Positions 34,863 through 47,194 of a stretch of DNA of 64,000 bases are shown here, in pieces. The DNA lies in contig CM044312.1 of assembly GCA_024291935.2 (NCBI GenBank), forward strand, positions 76,589,001 to 76,653,000, given 5' to 3'. The notes under the pieces are model-generated. The model had not been told where the DNA came from and made no database searches. It saw only the letters and a program-made list of their open reading frames with translations. Origin of the DNA: Okapia johnstoni (lineage: Eukaryota; Chordata; Mammalia; Artiodactyla; Giraffidae). Position numbers and translations under genes: made by a program. Within the stretch, counting starts at the first letter, position 1. Every line of letters starts with the position of its first letter.

Positions 34863-35077
34863 CCCTGGTGGCTCAGATGGTAAAGCATCTGCCTACAATA
34901 TGGGAGACCCGGGTTCAATCCCTTGGTTGGGAAGATTCCCTGGAGAAGGAAATGGCAACCTACTCCAGTACTCTTGCCTGGAAAATCCCATGGACAGAAG
35001 AGCCTGGTAGGCTACAGTCCACGGGGTCACAAAGAGTCAGACACAACTGAGCGACTTCACTTTCTTTCTTTCCTTTC
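34863..35077 (+). mobile_element. Bov-tA SINE, well preserved, with CTTT-rich tail
   Basis: CCCTGGTGGCTCAGATGGTA head, GGGTTCAATCCC B-box-like, conserved body, then GAGCGACTTCACTTTCTTTC and a TTTC-type tail. TTTCAAT at 34856-34862 and 35078-35084 is a probable short target duplication. Confidence 0.93.
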
Positions 35078-35315
35078 TTTCAATGGGCCTAAAATGAAGA
35101 GAATATTTATTGCTAAGCAAGAATAGAAACCAAGAACTCTTGGATATTGGCTACAGAAATAGAAATAAGGTGGGCAGGAGTCTGATAGGTGTAGGAAAAC
35201 TGAGAATGAGAGCCCTTCATACAAAAAGAAGGACCATGAGTTGAGTTGTGGTTGATTGCTGTCTTGGGATTCAGGATGTACGAAGCTGGGGAAGTGAGTA
35301 GAGATAGCCAACCAC

Positions 35316-35614
35316 CACCTAAAGGAAATCAATCCTGAACATTCATTGGAGGGACTGATTCTGAGGCTGAAGTTCCAAAACTTTGGCCACCTGATGCAAA
35401 GAGCCAACTCACTGGAAAAGACCCTGATGCTGGGGAAGATTGAAGGAAGGAGGAGAAGGGGATGAAAGACGATGAGGTGGTTTGATGGCATCACCAACTC
35501 AATGGACATGAGTTTGAGCAAACTCCAGGAGATGGTGAAGGATAGGGAAGCCTAGCATGCTGCAGTCCATAGAGTCACAAAGTATTGGACATGACTGAGT
35601 AACTGAACAACAAC
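35316..35614 (+). mobile_element. BovB 3' end with perfect 10-bp target duplication
   Basis: Severely 5'-truncated BovB: the C-terminal coding tail (GGCCACCTGATGCAAAGAGC, GATGGCATCACCAACTCAAT) and 3' UTR ending CTGAGTAACTGAACAACA. AGCCAACCAC at 35306-35315 and 35615-35624 flanks it, so the limits are exact. About 299 bp. Confidence 0.97.
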
Positions 35615-35624
35615 AGCCAACCAC

Positions 35625-37168
35625 TAGATATAGGTGGAACTGTCCACCAGCACAAAGTATTACTTACAGTGTTTCTAATATTTCCCAGAACATGAACCAG
35701 TAATACTCAGCATCAGAATTAATTGTGAACTGGTGCCCTGGAGAAAGGTTTAGAATGGGTCAAGTAAAGATTTGGGGTGGGAGGTAGGAAGGTTCTCCAA
35801 CTCAAGATGAGTTTACAAATAAACAAAATCAGCTTCTGGTTAATTCAAAAAGGATTTATGAGGATCAGATTAACTTCAAGGAGCTAATCTATTGATTTCT
35901 TTGAGTAATGACAGTGACAGAAATCTTTGACTACTGTTTTTTAAGTAGTCATTAATCCTCAAGGTATTTGAACTTTCAGATCTTGTCACCATAGATTAAT
36001 TTTTCTAAGATCTTAAGATTTGAAAAAAATGACTTGTTTTTCTTTTTCTTTTGTATAATAGTCTATGGTTTTATATATGCCAATCATATTTAAGAATCTT
36101 TTTCGAATACCTTTCATCAAAACTAAAAGGATATGTGAGAATTATAGTAACATAGCTACTTACTTTTTCAGAAAAAAATGGGCAGAGGTTGCTAACATTT
36201 TAAAGGCGTTTCCTCATGTTCATTTCATTTGCCTTGCCTAAATCTACTTGTGTTTATAAAAGAAACTAATGTCTTGGCTTAAAAATTTAATAATATGGAC
36301 TTGAAAAAATCTTTTTAAACTGAATATCCTGTTTTTATCAAGGAGTGAATACATAAGCCCATAATGATACAAGTTTTGTTATGAAATAGAGTGTTTTTTA
36401 TCAAAAATATTTTGGTTTTGATCTCTCTGCAAAGAAATATTCTCAATCATATTGATGAATGTCTGTATTAGGGAGAAAGTATTTTCAGTTGATAGAGAAA
36501 CCACAGATGCAAGCCCTTGGAAAATCTGTATATGACATGAAAATTTTCAGATATGTACTTTCCAGGCTGTGTTCTCATGACAAAAAAAAATTATATATCT
36601 CCACAGATAAGGAAAAATCCAATTAGCATTCTATCTTTAAAAAGAAAAATAAATATCCAGGTGGTCCTATTGAATAGCTGAGGCCTAAAAATCTCTGAGG
36701 GTAAGTAACTGAGAGCTGGTATTTTTCAGTACCTTGGAGGTGGGAGTGTGTTTTGGTGACTCTCATTTGGAGGTCACTGTGATTAAAGTCACCTCTGAAA
36801 GTCAACAGTGGCTTGGTTGGAAATACCCTCAGGAAACAAACTCTTCTCAGAGACTCAGTATTAATAGGAATGGAAATTTGGCAACTGAGTAAGAGTGAAT
36901 GAATCAGTTCTTTCCCAAATGTCTAGGGTGTAAATGCAACTCCTTCTTTACCTATAGTAAAAAAACTATGACAAGTAGTAGCATCTATAAGTGCTGAATG
37001 ATTGATGTAACTTGAAGTGAGGTCATGCTTATTGGCATTTAACTATTTAAATTTTGTTTGGTTGAATGTTATTTCCATTTATAAATCCCCTTCATTGAGA
37101 AGTCCTTTTAAAGTGATCAGAGATGAAGTTAGCTGTACTAATAATGAAGTCACTTGTTAGAGAAGAAG
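35625..37168. other. unique sequence, nothing recognised
   Basis: No repeat or gene recognised; start of the most repeat-poor part of the window. Confidence 0.5.
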
Positions 37169-37382
37169 TAAAGCCCAGTGGTTGGAGGAGATATTTGTCC
37201 TTGGAGAAAGTTAATTTGAGCCCAAGTTCTACTACCTACTAGCTGTGTGACACTGGCCAAGTCCTTCAACCACTCTATGTTTATATTTATAAACATGAAT
37301 AGAAACAGTACCTGCTTCAGTAAGCTGTAAGAACTAAATAAATAGTGTGCACAAAATGCTCAGAACAGTGTCTGGCTCCTTG
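37169..37382 (+). mobile_element. MIR SINE, nearly full length
   Basis: GTAAAGCCCAGTGGTTGGAG, TACTACCTACTAGCTGTGTGAC, CTGGCCAAGTCCTTCAACC, AACAGTACCTGCTTCAG and GCTCAGAACAGTGTCTGGCT follow the whole MIR consensus on the plus strand. Confidence 0.85.
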
Positions 37383-38579
37383 AGGGATTCCCAACTAATG
37401 TTATTCAGTAGTACCCTATCTGGAAGTAGGTGGCTTCTAATTCAGAGCAAAAAATAGAACCCTGAATAGAATAGTATCTGGAAGATACAGTTGCGGTCAT
37501 TGATAAGGCAGGAGGACATCTAGGATGTACTGTGTCCATTATAAAGTCAACTACACTGTTTCCTCCTTGATTGTTGAAATTGGATTATATTTTTCCCTAC
37601 AATTTCTGTCTTGATATGTAATATAGTTTCTTTATTATAAGTGAAAATGGAGTTATTAAATCCTATAATTCCTGATTTAAGGTTAAAAATAAGTTATTTA
37701 AAAGAGAATATCCCTTAGAATAAGTTGATATATTCCTGTGATTGCTAAAAAATTTCCTCCAAGCATATGGAATTTTTACATCTAATATATATCTATACAT
37801 ACTTACATTATTTTTATTACTTAATTACTCATTACAATCTTACTTGAAAACATGCACAGGTAAAGCCACAGGGACACAAAACACATAGTTAAATGAAAAG
37901 AAATGGTCCTTATTTAACGACCATCTAATTTGTGAATTCACAAATTTCAACATGGTATTTATTAGCAAAACACAGTTCCATTTAAAAACATTTTTTTTTT
38001 TAAGTTGGACTTAACCATAATGCTTTCTAGCACAAATTTTAATTGGAATAGTTATAACTAAGCCACCATTATAAGTTTTAGATGACTAAATTACTTCTCT
38101 GAGGATGTCACTAGGTTTATACCGTGTTCAATTCCATTTAGCTATATTCTTCAATAAACTTCACCATTGGTGACATAAAATTATCAGCAGAAGTGACCCA
38201 TTTATATTCACTTTCTAACATATAGTCAGCATTGAAACACAATAAATATTAGGTAAAAATATCAAACTCTTCCTCTGTCACTCCATCTTTACCCCCAGAG
38301 TGCCTCTTAAAGTTTTTTAAATGAACTGAAATTGAAGCAAAGGTTATATATTCTAACTATCTAATGAATAAAATTCTCGTTCATCATCCTATGCCCTCAA
38401 TAATTGGTTTGGCTAACTTTTTCATTTAATTATTTTTATATGAACTAAAGATACTAACCAATGTGTTGCTATCATATAATATCAACTATGAAGTTTTTAA
38501 AAAGTGTGGTATAGTTCCACTTGATTTTTATTACACTTTGAAAGGCAAATGAAGTAAATCAAGAAGAAACAAATCTAAA

Positions 38580-39180
38580 TGCAGTGCTGAAGTGAGGTCC
38601 AGCCTTTCAAACTGGCTTCCTGTTAATCACACAGCTGACCTTTCATTAAGGGGCACTAGTTGGAGTCATTGACACGGTTACAGCATTCACATGTGTGAAC
38701 TGTACTCTGTGGTATTCATGTTCTGGCAAAGGCACAGTGAAATTAGATTCTCTCCCTGTAGGGGGTAGACATTGACCGCTATTCAATGCCAACAATTGTC
38801 GGTTAAAGTATTTCATGAAGAATGACTTTTAAACTGCGTTTACTCCGCCATCAGTAATGTCAAATGCAATTCTTAAAGAAATATATTTAACTAGTGGTAA
38901 TTAATTAAACCTCTCATAGCAGCAACTTTATCCAAGCTAAATCATTTCTGAAAATACACAAAGGAGTCATCAGGATTCTACCGTCAAGGCTTTTAAACCA
39001 TCAATTTTATGATGTCCATCTATAATAGTTAGAAAACAAAAACAAAACATCAGCCAGTGGGGAATTATTTAAACAATGCAACAATGTTTTATCCAGTTTC
39101 ACTTGTCTATGTACCTTATGCATGTGAAATGTCTTTTGGGATGACAATGCATTCCAGACTAATTTTTTAAATAAAAAATG
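38580..39180. other. candidate conserved non-coding element
   Basis: A repeat-free stretch with several retained CpGs in an otherwise CpG-poor setting (GACCGC, GTCGG, CTGCG, CTCCGCC, ACCGTC) and homeodomain-like words (GGTAATTAATTAAACC, ACAATTGT). No open frame of note. The call rests on composition only. Confidence 0.35.
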
Positions 39181-40311
39181 CCTAAATTAAGAAAAAAAGA
39201 TAAAACCTCAAAAGGCTACAAATAGATACAATGTGCTGACATCGTATTTTTATTGTATCCTCTTTTAACATGATCATGTTTGTGCAATATTTGATGGACT
39301 GAATTTGGGAATCATAACTGGAATCTTTGTCAGGGCATATGTCCCATGTGCTTATTTCCTACATGGAACATCATACATTTGAGCAGCAAACACATTCTTT
39401 CACATTGGTTGACATTCCACCTGAAAAGGTCCACCACAGTTAGCTTGTTAACACAATTCAGGATATATGGTATAGTAGTAAAAAGACTCCCCATAGCCAA
39501 GTAAAACTTGGAGTAGGGGGCTCAAGGAACAGGGCTGTACTTAGATCAAATCTGAATTTCAAGTTCAAACATAGTTTAATGGTGAATCTAAAGTGGTAAA
39601 TGCAAAGTTAAACGCAATGTGAAGGCTGCTTGAAACCAAGCATGAAAGACGAAAAGTCAAAGTTGAGATTTCCTACATCTGGTTTTAATATCTTTTCTTA
39701 TGCTATCAGACAAATGACCTTTTGTTTTGTTTTGTTTTAAAAATTCATTATCATTGTCATGGCTGCTACAACGTAATACAGTTTTTAGAATTTTTAAGAT
39801 CACTTCTTTGGTAAGGGACCGAGCTATAGAATGGATTTAAGAAAAATTGCAAGCATATTTCTCCCATTAATGTTTGATTAGTGATGTAACAGAATAGCTA
39901 TGTGTAAAAGTTGAAATCCATCTTCAAGAAGAGTATGTGCCTTCTTAAATAATTATTTTCCTATTCTCAGAACTATGACAAAACATTTGCCCATCATCAT
40001 TTGACAGCAATAAAGGACATTTCATCCAGAAAGAGAGGGTAGTATGCTAGGCTACAGGATTGAATTAGCAATATGATTAGCACCACATTTCAGTTCCAAG
40101 ACCTTCTGAATGAGGAAGTTACTTGCAGAGTCTAAGCTTCAGTGACAGTGCCAAGGCACTGTTGCAAAATGAAACTGGAGGAAATCCACAGGGTTATCAA
40201 CACAGGTTTTTCTGCTAGTTCACTTTTGCACAGTCTTCAGAGGATTCCCTGAGAGTAAACATCCTTAATTAATTTCCAAATAAAAGAAGGAAAGATAAAT
40301 TTTCTACTTAC

Positions 40312-40840
40312 TGTATTTGCTGTCCTTTGTCCACACGCTGAAATGAAAGGGTGGTTCTACCGGTCCTTACCTAGCTCCAGGTTGCCCTCCGGATTAGGCA
40401 TAAACGTGAGCGGCAAGAAGCATGTTGACTTTGTAACTGTACGAGGAGCAGCCCATCGCGCTGCTGCCTGAGAGCCGGTCAGGACAAAGTGCTAAACTTC
40501 AGCCTGAGAGCACAGCATCTATTACCCCTGAGGCTCTACCATTTCACCTACACCTGGGCGGATCTATCAAGCTTCATCTCTATTAGAGCTATTTGACTCG
40601 GTGGTTTAAGAGGCAGAAGAAAAAAAAAAAAAAAGAAAGAGGCTTGCCGTTGTCACACTTGTTTCCTATTAAAGAGCCTTACGGTGGATTGAGTAATTGT
40701 GTACGAAGGTAGTCTGGCTGGCAGATGTGTGCAGCCCCAGTGGAGCACTAGATTCAAGGCAGATGGGTTGTACCAGGGCGCAAACAACATTGAAAGAGAG
40801 AGAGGCGTGATTAAAACAGCAGGCCTCTGTTTTATAGTGC
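40312..40840 (-). promoter_or_regulatory. CpG cluster with TATA-like and splice-donor-like sites
   Basis: On the minus strand: TATAAAA (plus TTTTATA at 40830-40836), then about 430 bases with many CpGs (GCGCGATGG, CACCGAG, CCGGAGG, ACCGG), then a donor-like GAGCTAG|GTAAGG with the exon side ending at 40371, and a second donor-like ACA|GTAAGT near 40315. This is the densest CpG patch in the window. It could be a first exon of a non-coding or 5' UTR-containing transcript, or an enhancer. No coding function is claimed. Confidence 0.35.
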
Positions 40841-41883
40841 TGGAAGTGGGGTAGCCTTAAAGCTCCTGGGAATTGGAGTTCCCCTAATGGCATCGCTCTA
40901 TAGCATGGAAAACAATAAATCCAATAAAAAAGAAAGATGTTCTAACAACGAAAGTTATAGAGATATTTATAATATTCACTTTAACTATTAATGAAGAATT
41001 AAATGAAGCACCCCTCCCCCACACACTCTAACTGAACTTAATTAAAACTACTCAATCATGGGTCATAGTGGGTTACTGATAATGTTAATGTGATGGATTT
41101 GAAATAGATTCCTCATTCTGCTGTATAAGCTGTGGTTATCTTTTTTAATCTGAATTAAATTGCTTTAAGGAGATTTACACTGTCAGACAGATTGACATTC
41201 TGCAATTGGGCATTTTTTAAAGATGGAACTGAAGCCAATTGTTAGGAAAATATCCTCTTGCAGGTGTGTCTCATACCACATATTATCTCAAGCAATTTAA
41301 CCCATGGAAACTTCAGGTCTATCTATGTCACACCTCTCTTTGAGCATCAAAAGTGTGTAAGCAATCAAACTGAGTGTGTGTATGTATGTGTGACGGTTTT
41401 GATATCTTACAAACATTACAAGCATACATGAATATTCAAGTAACAAAAAATATACGACTGATAAAGTACAGAAGCACCTACAGAAATAGTGCATAGGAGA
41501 GCAATTCATATTATTAAAAAAAAAAACCCAACAAACTGGATGTCAGTAAGCGAGATTAAAGTTTACCTGTGACTACCTGAAGTTTCCTTCATGAAGTTCA
41601 GCCAAAATTTAAGATTTTCAGATTTCAAAATTTTTCATTGGAAAAACAAAACTTTTATATTTTCATGGTTTCACATAAAATGCTATGAATACATTCACAG
41701 TGATTTTTTTTCTATCTTGACTAAAAATGGGATATACTGGAAATGTCCCAAGGAACAATGTTCTTAAGAGTTTCTAGTCCAACTTATTCACCAAAGTTTG
41801 AGTTTGATTTGGAGAAGCATACAGACTTTATTTCCAGCTTTCTTTTTTTTAAAACAACTCATCACATATGCCTATTCTCGAGA

Positions 41884-41925
41884 GAGTCCTTTATACCAAA
41901 TGTTGAGTCCTTTATACTAAATGTT
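41884..41925. repeat. 21-bp tandem duplication
   Basis: The 21-base unit beginning GAGTCCTTTATAC and ending AAATGTT occurs twice without spacer, with a single C/T difference. Confidence 0.95.
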
Positions 41926-42729
41926 ATCTAATTTATGAACAAATGATCCAATGTTTGCTGTTTTCTTTTTTTTTTTAAGAAGGTAAGAAACCAGAATTTT
42001 CCCATCAACAAACTCTCTCATTGCTTATCCCCACCACTTCCATTGGGTTTATCACCATCCCTTCTACACACAATCCTCACTTCAGTTACCTCTCTGATAG
42101 TTACTATGGTTACATTATCTGTGAATTTATTAGAAGATTGTTATATTGATTATATAAGATTAATAATAACTTCCAAACGTGATCTGCCATTTCCAACTCA
42201 GTAACAAAATATTTTGTTAAAAATTGTGTACACATTTTCCTATTTGATATATTCACCTATTCAAACTATTTGAACTGAACTGTCATTGAAACCAATTCAT
42301 GGCATTTTAAATTATCTGATTCAAAATTTAATTCTATTTTTAAACATGTGTCTCAGCCGGGTCAAGGTTTTAAAGCCCAAATGGTAAATAATTTGAGTTT
42401 CAAGCTATTTATTTGGGAGTTTAAGTTAATAATAATAATAATAAACCCTTGTGCTGATCCCTAGCAGCTGATCAGAATTTCTGTAAAACTATATCAATGT
42501 TTAAATGTAAATACACTTTATATGAATATCTTTTAAAATATTTCATATACTTCTATTTTTCTACCCCTTGATTTCAATATTGGGCCTTGTTAACCTAAGA
42601 AGATAAAACACAAGGAGCTCATTAAATTATGTGGTTTAGGTGGGTGCAATTATATGTAAGGTAAAGATGGGACAGAAAGTTTTATGTTTTTGCTAATAAA
42701 TCAGCTCTAGAAGATGAGAAAGGTGGCTT

Positions 42730-42757
42730 TCTCTCTCTCTCTCTCTTTTTTTTTTTT
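42730..42757. repeat. (CT)n followed by poly(T)
   Basis: Directly visible CT repeat running into about 12 T residues. Confidence 0.95.
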
Positions 42758-43153
42758 GATTTTTGTTGATTCATCAACAATATCATCTATTAGGAAGGAA
42801 AAGAAATGTATGTCTCAAACTGTAAGTATTCTATTACTGACTTTATACTATTATTAAAATAGTATAGAAAAAATATCACTAGACTAGGATGCAAAAAATT
42901 AGAGCAGAGGAAATATTTCTATGAGCATATTTGAACAAATATACAGAGGTTTAGTAAACTGGGTGTGTAATCAAGAACTCAACAAATAATTAGGGGCAAC
43001 TCCTTTTATGAGATGAGGCATGGGACACAATTTCCAACACTGCTCATCTTCTTCCTCTTAGATCTCAAAATATCTCCCTTAAAAGATGCTTCTGATCAAC
43101 CATCAAAAACATTCTCACCAAACATTTTATTTTCATAAAAATGCTGGTGATTT

Positions 43154-43370
43154 GCTGCTGCTGCTGCTTAGTCACTTTAGTAGTGTCCAACTTTGTGCGA
43201 CCCTATGGACTGCAGCCAGCCAGGCTCCTCTGTCCATGGGATTCTCTAGGCAACAATACTGGAGTGGGTTGCCATGTCCTCCTCCAGGGGATCTTCCTAA
43301 TCCAGGGATGGAACCCAGGTCTCCCGTGTTGCAGGCAGATTCTTTACTGCTGAGCCACCAGGGAAGCCCT
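43154..43370 (-). mobile_element. Bov-tA SINE with AGC-repeat tail and perfect 11-bp target duplication
   Basis: Reverse-complement Bov-tA, with its 3' tail a run of GCT units (AGC on the SINE strand) at 43154-43168. GCTGGTGATTT at 43143-43153 and 43371-43381 flanks it perfectly. The sequence is close to consensus, so it is a young insertion. Confidence 0.97.
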
Positions 43371-43381
43371 GCTGGTGATTT

Positions 43382-44548
43382 AGGGGGAGGGTAAAAATTA
43401 CTACCTAGAATATTTTCTTGATTTGTTCTCTATCTTCTGGATTACTTTAGGATGTTAACTAGTTGACCCTGTTGGCCTGGTATATAGTACATCCTTCAAA
43501 GGACAGAAGAGTTTTCTTGGGGAATATAAATAGTCTGTTCTGTTAAAAAAGGTACAGGAGTCATCAAAAAGGCACAGATTGGCTGACGGCCTGTATTATA
43601 AATCCCCCTAAGGAGGTGAAATCAAGGAAAGTTACTTTGAAAAAAAATACACATATGGATAAGGGCAAAGTTAGTCTAAGTTTGGAAGTAAGGAACAGAG
43701 AGGCAGGGAAATTTACATTAAAGGTAAGAGATCTAAAAAAGTGGTTCTACTAACCCTATAATTTTACTTAGGCTAATACTAGAAAATGTGCAAGTTTATT
43801 GCAAAATATTTGTGAGTCGATTAATCCAAACACTAAAAATCTAGAATAAAAATGATTAGGTTTATCATTCCTCAAGATTTGTCAGGCAGTTTTTATTTCA
43901 GCTAAACAAATAATAGATACTTCTTATAAGCTATCACTGATGTAGACTTCATAGAGAAGCAAAGCAAGACCCAAGACATTTTACAAACTACTTGAAATGA
44001 AAATATATATACACAATACATTAAATGAGGGTTTATGATCTGAAAGAATGATACAGGCAATAAATTTAACGAAAGGTCAGAAAAAGGACCTTTCAGAAAA
44101 ATCAGTGTGGGCTGCATGAATTCTGAGGTAGACAAGGATACTGTGCGGTTCAGAAATGATGACAAAAACAGTCTGTCAAATAGAGGTTTGAACTGGGGAA
44201 TCAGCGAGAATGTCTGGGAGGGGTAAGATTGTGTAGAACAAAGAAACATTGTTGGAAATTTTCTGGTAAGTGCCTGGCATGATAAATATGTTTTGGAAAG
44301 ATTAATTGGAAGGGATTAGAAAAAGGCAAGGCAGCCTTGGAGTCTGCTGCAATAACTCAGGCACTGACCTGTATTTCTCACTGGATCATCACTTTTCCCA
44401 CTAGGTAGGACTATCCGTGCAGACTGAAGTACTCTAGTCCTCCTTATATTCCACTCCCATTTCTATTCCTATGTTCATACCATGTGCTTGTGGTTCAGTG
44501 GAAAATGCTAAATTTTGGAACGTTTTCAAAGTAAATAACTATTTACTT
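43382..44548. other. unique sequence, possible faint L2
   Basis: 44090-44370 has L2-like words (CAGTGTGGGCTGCATGAAT, CTGCTGCAATAACTCAGGCA) but is too diverged to call firmly. Otherwise nothing was recognised. Confidence 0.4.
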
Positions 44549-44739
44549 CAGTTCAGTTCAGTTCAGTTGAGTCGCTCAGTCATGTCCGACTCTTTGTGAC
44601 CCCATGAATCGGAGCATGCCAGGCCTCCCTGTTCATCACCAACTCCTGGAGTTTACCCAAACTCATGTACATTGAGTTGGTGATGCCATCCAGCCACCTC
44701 ATCCTCTGTGTTCCCCTTCTCCTCCTGCCCCCAATCCCC
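44549..44739 (-). mobile_element. short BovB 3' end
   Basis: Reverse-complement BovB 3' UTR and coding tail (TTCAGTTCAGTTCAGTTGAG to CCTCCTGCCCCCAATCC), about 190 bp. No clear target duplication. Confidence 0.92.
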
Positions 44740-44930
44740 AAAAATCATTTTTAAAAAATGGGTTTCCAATTCCTGTTTGTAAAATTTAAGTGTGATGAGA
44801 TAACTAACTTGAGCTTAATACAAGGGGTGAATATAAGCTTAAGATAAATAATCAATGCCTTTCTCTGTATCTTCAATTTCTGATATATTAACTTGGTTTA
44901 CTACAATGTCATAAATATTTTATCAAACTT

Positions 44931-46720
44931 CAGTTCAGTCGCTCAGTCATGTTTGACTCTCTGCAACCCCATCGACTGCAGCATGCCAGGCTTTCCTGTT
45001 CATCACCATCTTCCAGAGCTTGCTCAAATTCATGTCCTTGAGTTGGTGATGCCATCCAACCATCTCATCTTCTGTCCTCCACTTCTTCTCATGCCTTCAA
45101 TCTTTCCCAGCATCAGGGTCTTTTACACTAACTCAGTTCTTTGCATCAGTGGCCAAAGTAGTGGAGCTTCAGCTTCAGCATCAGTCCTTCCAATATTCAG
45201 GACTGATTTCCTTTAGGATTGACTGGTTTGATCTCTTTGAAGTCCAAAGGACTCTTAAGAGTCTTCTCTAACACCACAGTTCAAAAGCATCAACTATTCA
45301 GTGCTCAGCTTTCTTTATGGTCCAACTCTCATATCCATACATGACTACTGGAAAAACCATAGCTTGGACTAGATGGACCTTTGTTGGCAAAGTAATGTCT
45401 CTGCTTTTCAATATGCTATCTAGGTTGGTCATAGCTTTTCTTTCAAGGAGCAAGAGTCTTTTAATTTCATGGCTGCAGTCAACATCTACAGTGATTTTGG
45501 TGCCCAAGAAAATAAAGTATGTCACTATATCCATTGTTTCCCAATCTATTTCCCATGATGTGATTGGAATGGGTGCCATGATCTTAATGTTTTGAATGTT
45601 GAGTTTTTGCCAGCTTTTCACTCTCTTCTTTCACTTTCATCAAGAGGCTTTTAAGTTCCTCTTTGTTTTCTGCTGTAAGGATGGTGTCATCTGCATATCT
45701 GTTGCTACTGATATTTCTCCCGGCAATCTTGATTCCAGCTTATGCTTCATCCAGCTGGGCATTTTGTATGATATACTCTGCATATAAGTTAAATAAGCAA
45801 GGCGACATGACAATATACAGCTTTGACTTACTCCTTTCCCAATTTGGAACCAGTCCATTGTTCCATGTCCAGTTCTAACTGTTGTTTCTGATGTGTATAC
45901 ATGTTTCTCAGGAGACTGGGAAGGTGATCTGGTATTCCTATCTCTTTAAGAATTGTCCACAGTTTGTTGTGATCCACACAGTCAACAGCTTTGGTATAAT
46001 CAATGAAGGAAAGAAGATGTTTTTCTGGAATTCTCTTGATTTTTCTATGATCCAACAGATGTTGGCAATTTGATCTCTGGTTCCTCTGCTTTTTCTAAAT
46101 TCAACTTGAACATCTGGAAGTTTTCCGTTCACGTATTGCTGAAAGCCTGGCTAGCAGAATTTTGAGCATTACTTTGCTAGCGTGAGATGAATACAATTGT
46201 GCAGTAGGTTGAGCATTCTTTGTCATTGCCTTTCTTTGGGATTGGAATGAAAACTGACCTTTTCCAGTTCTGTGGCCACTGCTTTTTCCAAATTTGCTGG
46301 CATATTGAGTGTAGCACTTTCACAGCGTCGTCTTTTAGGATTTGAAATAGCTCAGCTGGATTCCATCACTTCCAAAAACTCTGTTCATAGTGATGCTTCC
46401 TAAGTCCCACCTGACTTTGCACTCCAGGAAGTCTGGCTCTAGATGAGTGATCACACCATTCTGGTTATCTGGGTCATGAAGATCTTTTTGTATAGTTTTA
46501 TTTTTGTATAGTCTTGCCACCTCTTCTTAATATTTTCTGCTTCTTTTATGTCCACACTATTTTTGTCCTTCATTGTGCCCATCTTTGCATGAAGTGTTCC
46601 CTTGGTATCTCTAATTTTCTTGAGACCTCTAGTCTTTCTCATTCTTTTGTTTTCCTCTCTTTCCTTGTGTTGATCACTTAGGAGGGCTTCCTTGTCTCTA
46701 TGAAATTGTGACAATTTCAC
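44931..46720 (-). mobile_element. BovB LINE, 1.8 kb, with perfect 18-bp target duplication
   Basis: Reverse-complement BovB from the 3' end (CAGTTCAGTCGCTCAGTC) through the C-terminal region, RT and linker to about 46700. AAATATTTTATCAAACTT at 44913-44930 and 46721-46738 is an exact 18-bp duplication. The last 20 bases before it are not BovB-like but form a 19-bp palindrome (46701-46719). The RT region is frameshifted, with the YADD block out of frame near 45700. Confidence 0.97.
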
Positions 46721-46738
46721 AAATATTTTATCAAACTT

Positions 46739-47194
46739 TGCATTTCTCAAGGTATTTCTCAGAAACACAAAAAACCTACTTATTTTTCAGCACTAGTAAA
46801 TGTACTTGGTAGTGATAATAGTGTTAAATACAAAAAAGAACAAAAAACACTAGAATTCAAAAGAAATTTCAAAGCTAGAAGCAACAAAACTTCATAACTG
46901 AAGGAAAATATTGAGTGAAAATTAACTCTACAAGTAACAGAAAATCATAGTGGGTTTAAATAAATCAATATTTATTCAATATTTCTCCTCTGCACAAAAA
47001 TGAGAGAAATCCAGAAATAGAATAGTTATATGGCCTCATTTTTCAAGCAATTAGACAACCAAAAACCTTGCTTTTTTGCTCTGTTATTCTTGGCTAATAG
47101 ATGTCATTTTCAAAGTCCCAAAGTAGCTGCTGGAATTTTGGTCATTGTTTTTTGTGGTGACTTGAAGGAAGGTTGGGAGGGGAAAAAAAGGGCC
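46739..47194. other. unique sequence, nothing recognised
   Basis: No gene or repeat recognised between the BovB and the L1 relic. Confidence 0.5.

Larger units (their letters stand above)
37383..43142. other. repeat-poor block of about 5.8 kb
   Basis: No transposon recognised in this interval. It holds a possible conserved non-coding block (38580-39180), a CpG cluster with splice-donor-like sites on the minus strand (40312-40840), a TTTTG run (39721-39739), a 21-bp tandem pair (41884-41925), a TAA run (42427-42444) and a CT/T run (42730-42757). No protein-coding exon was recognised. Confidence 0.55.

Noticed and set aside
40669..40893. 74-codon minus-strand open frame beside the CpG cluster
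   Set aside because: It overlaps the TATA-like site, shows no motif and is too short to support coding potential without conservation data.
44090..44370. L2-like sequence
   Set aside because: Too diverged for a firm call; mentioned only in the interval description.
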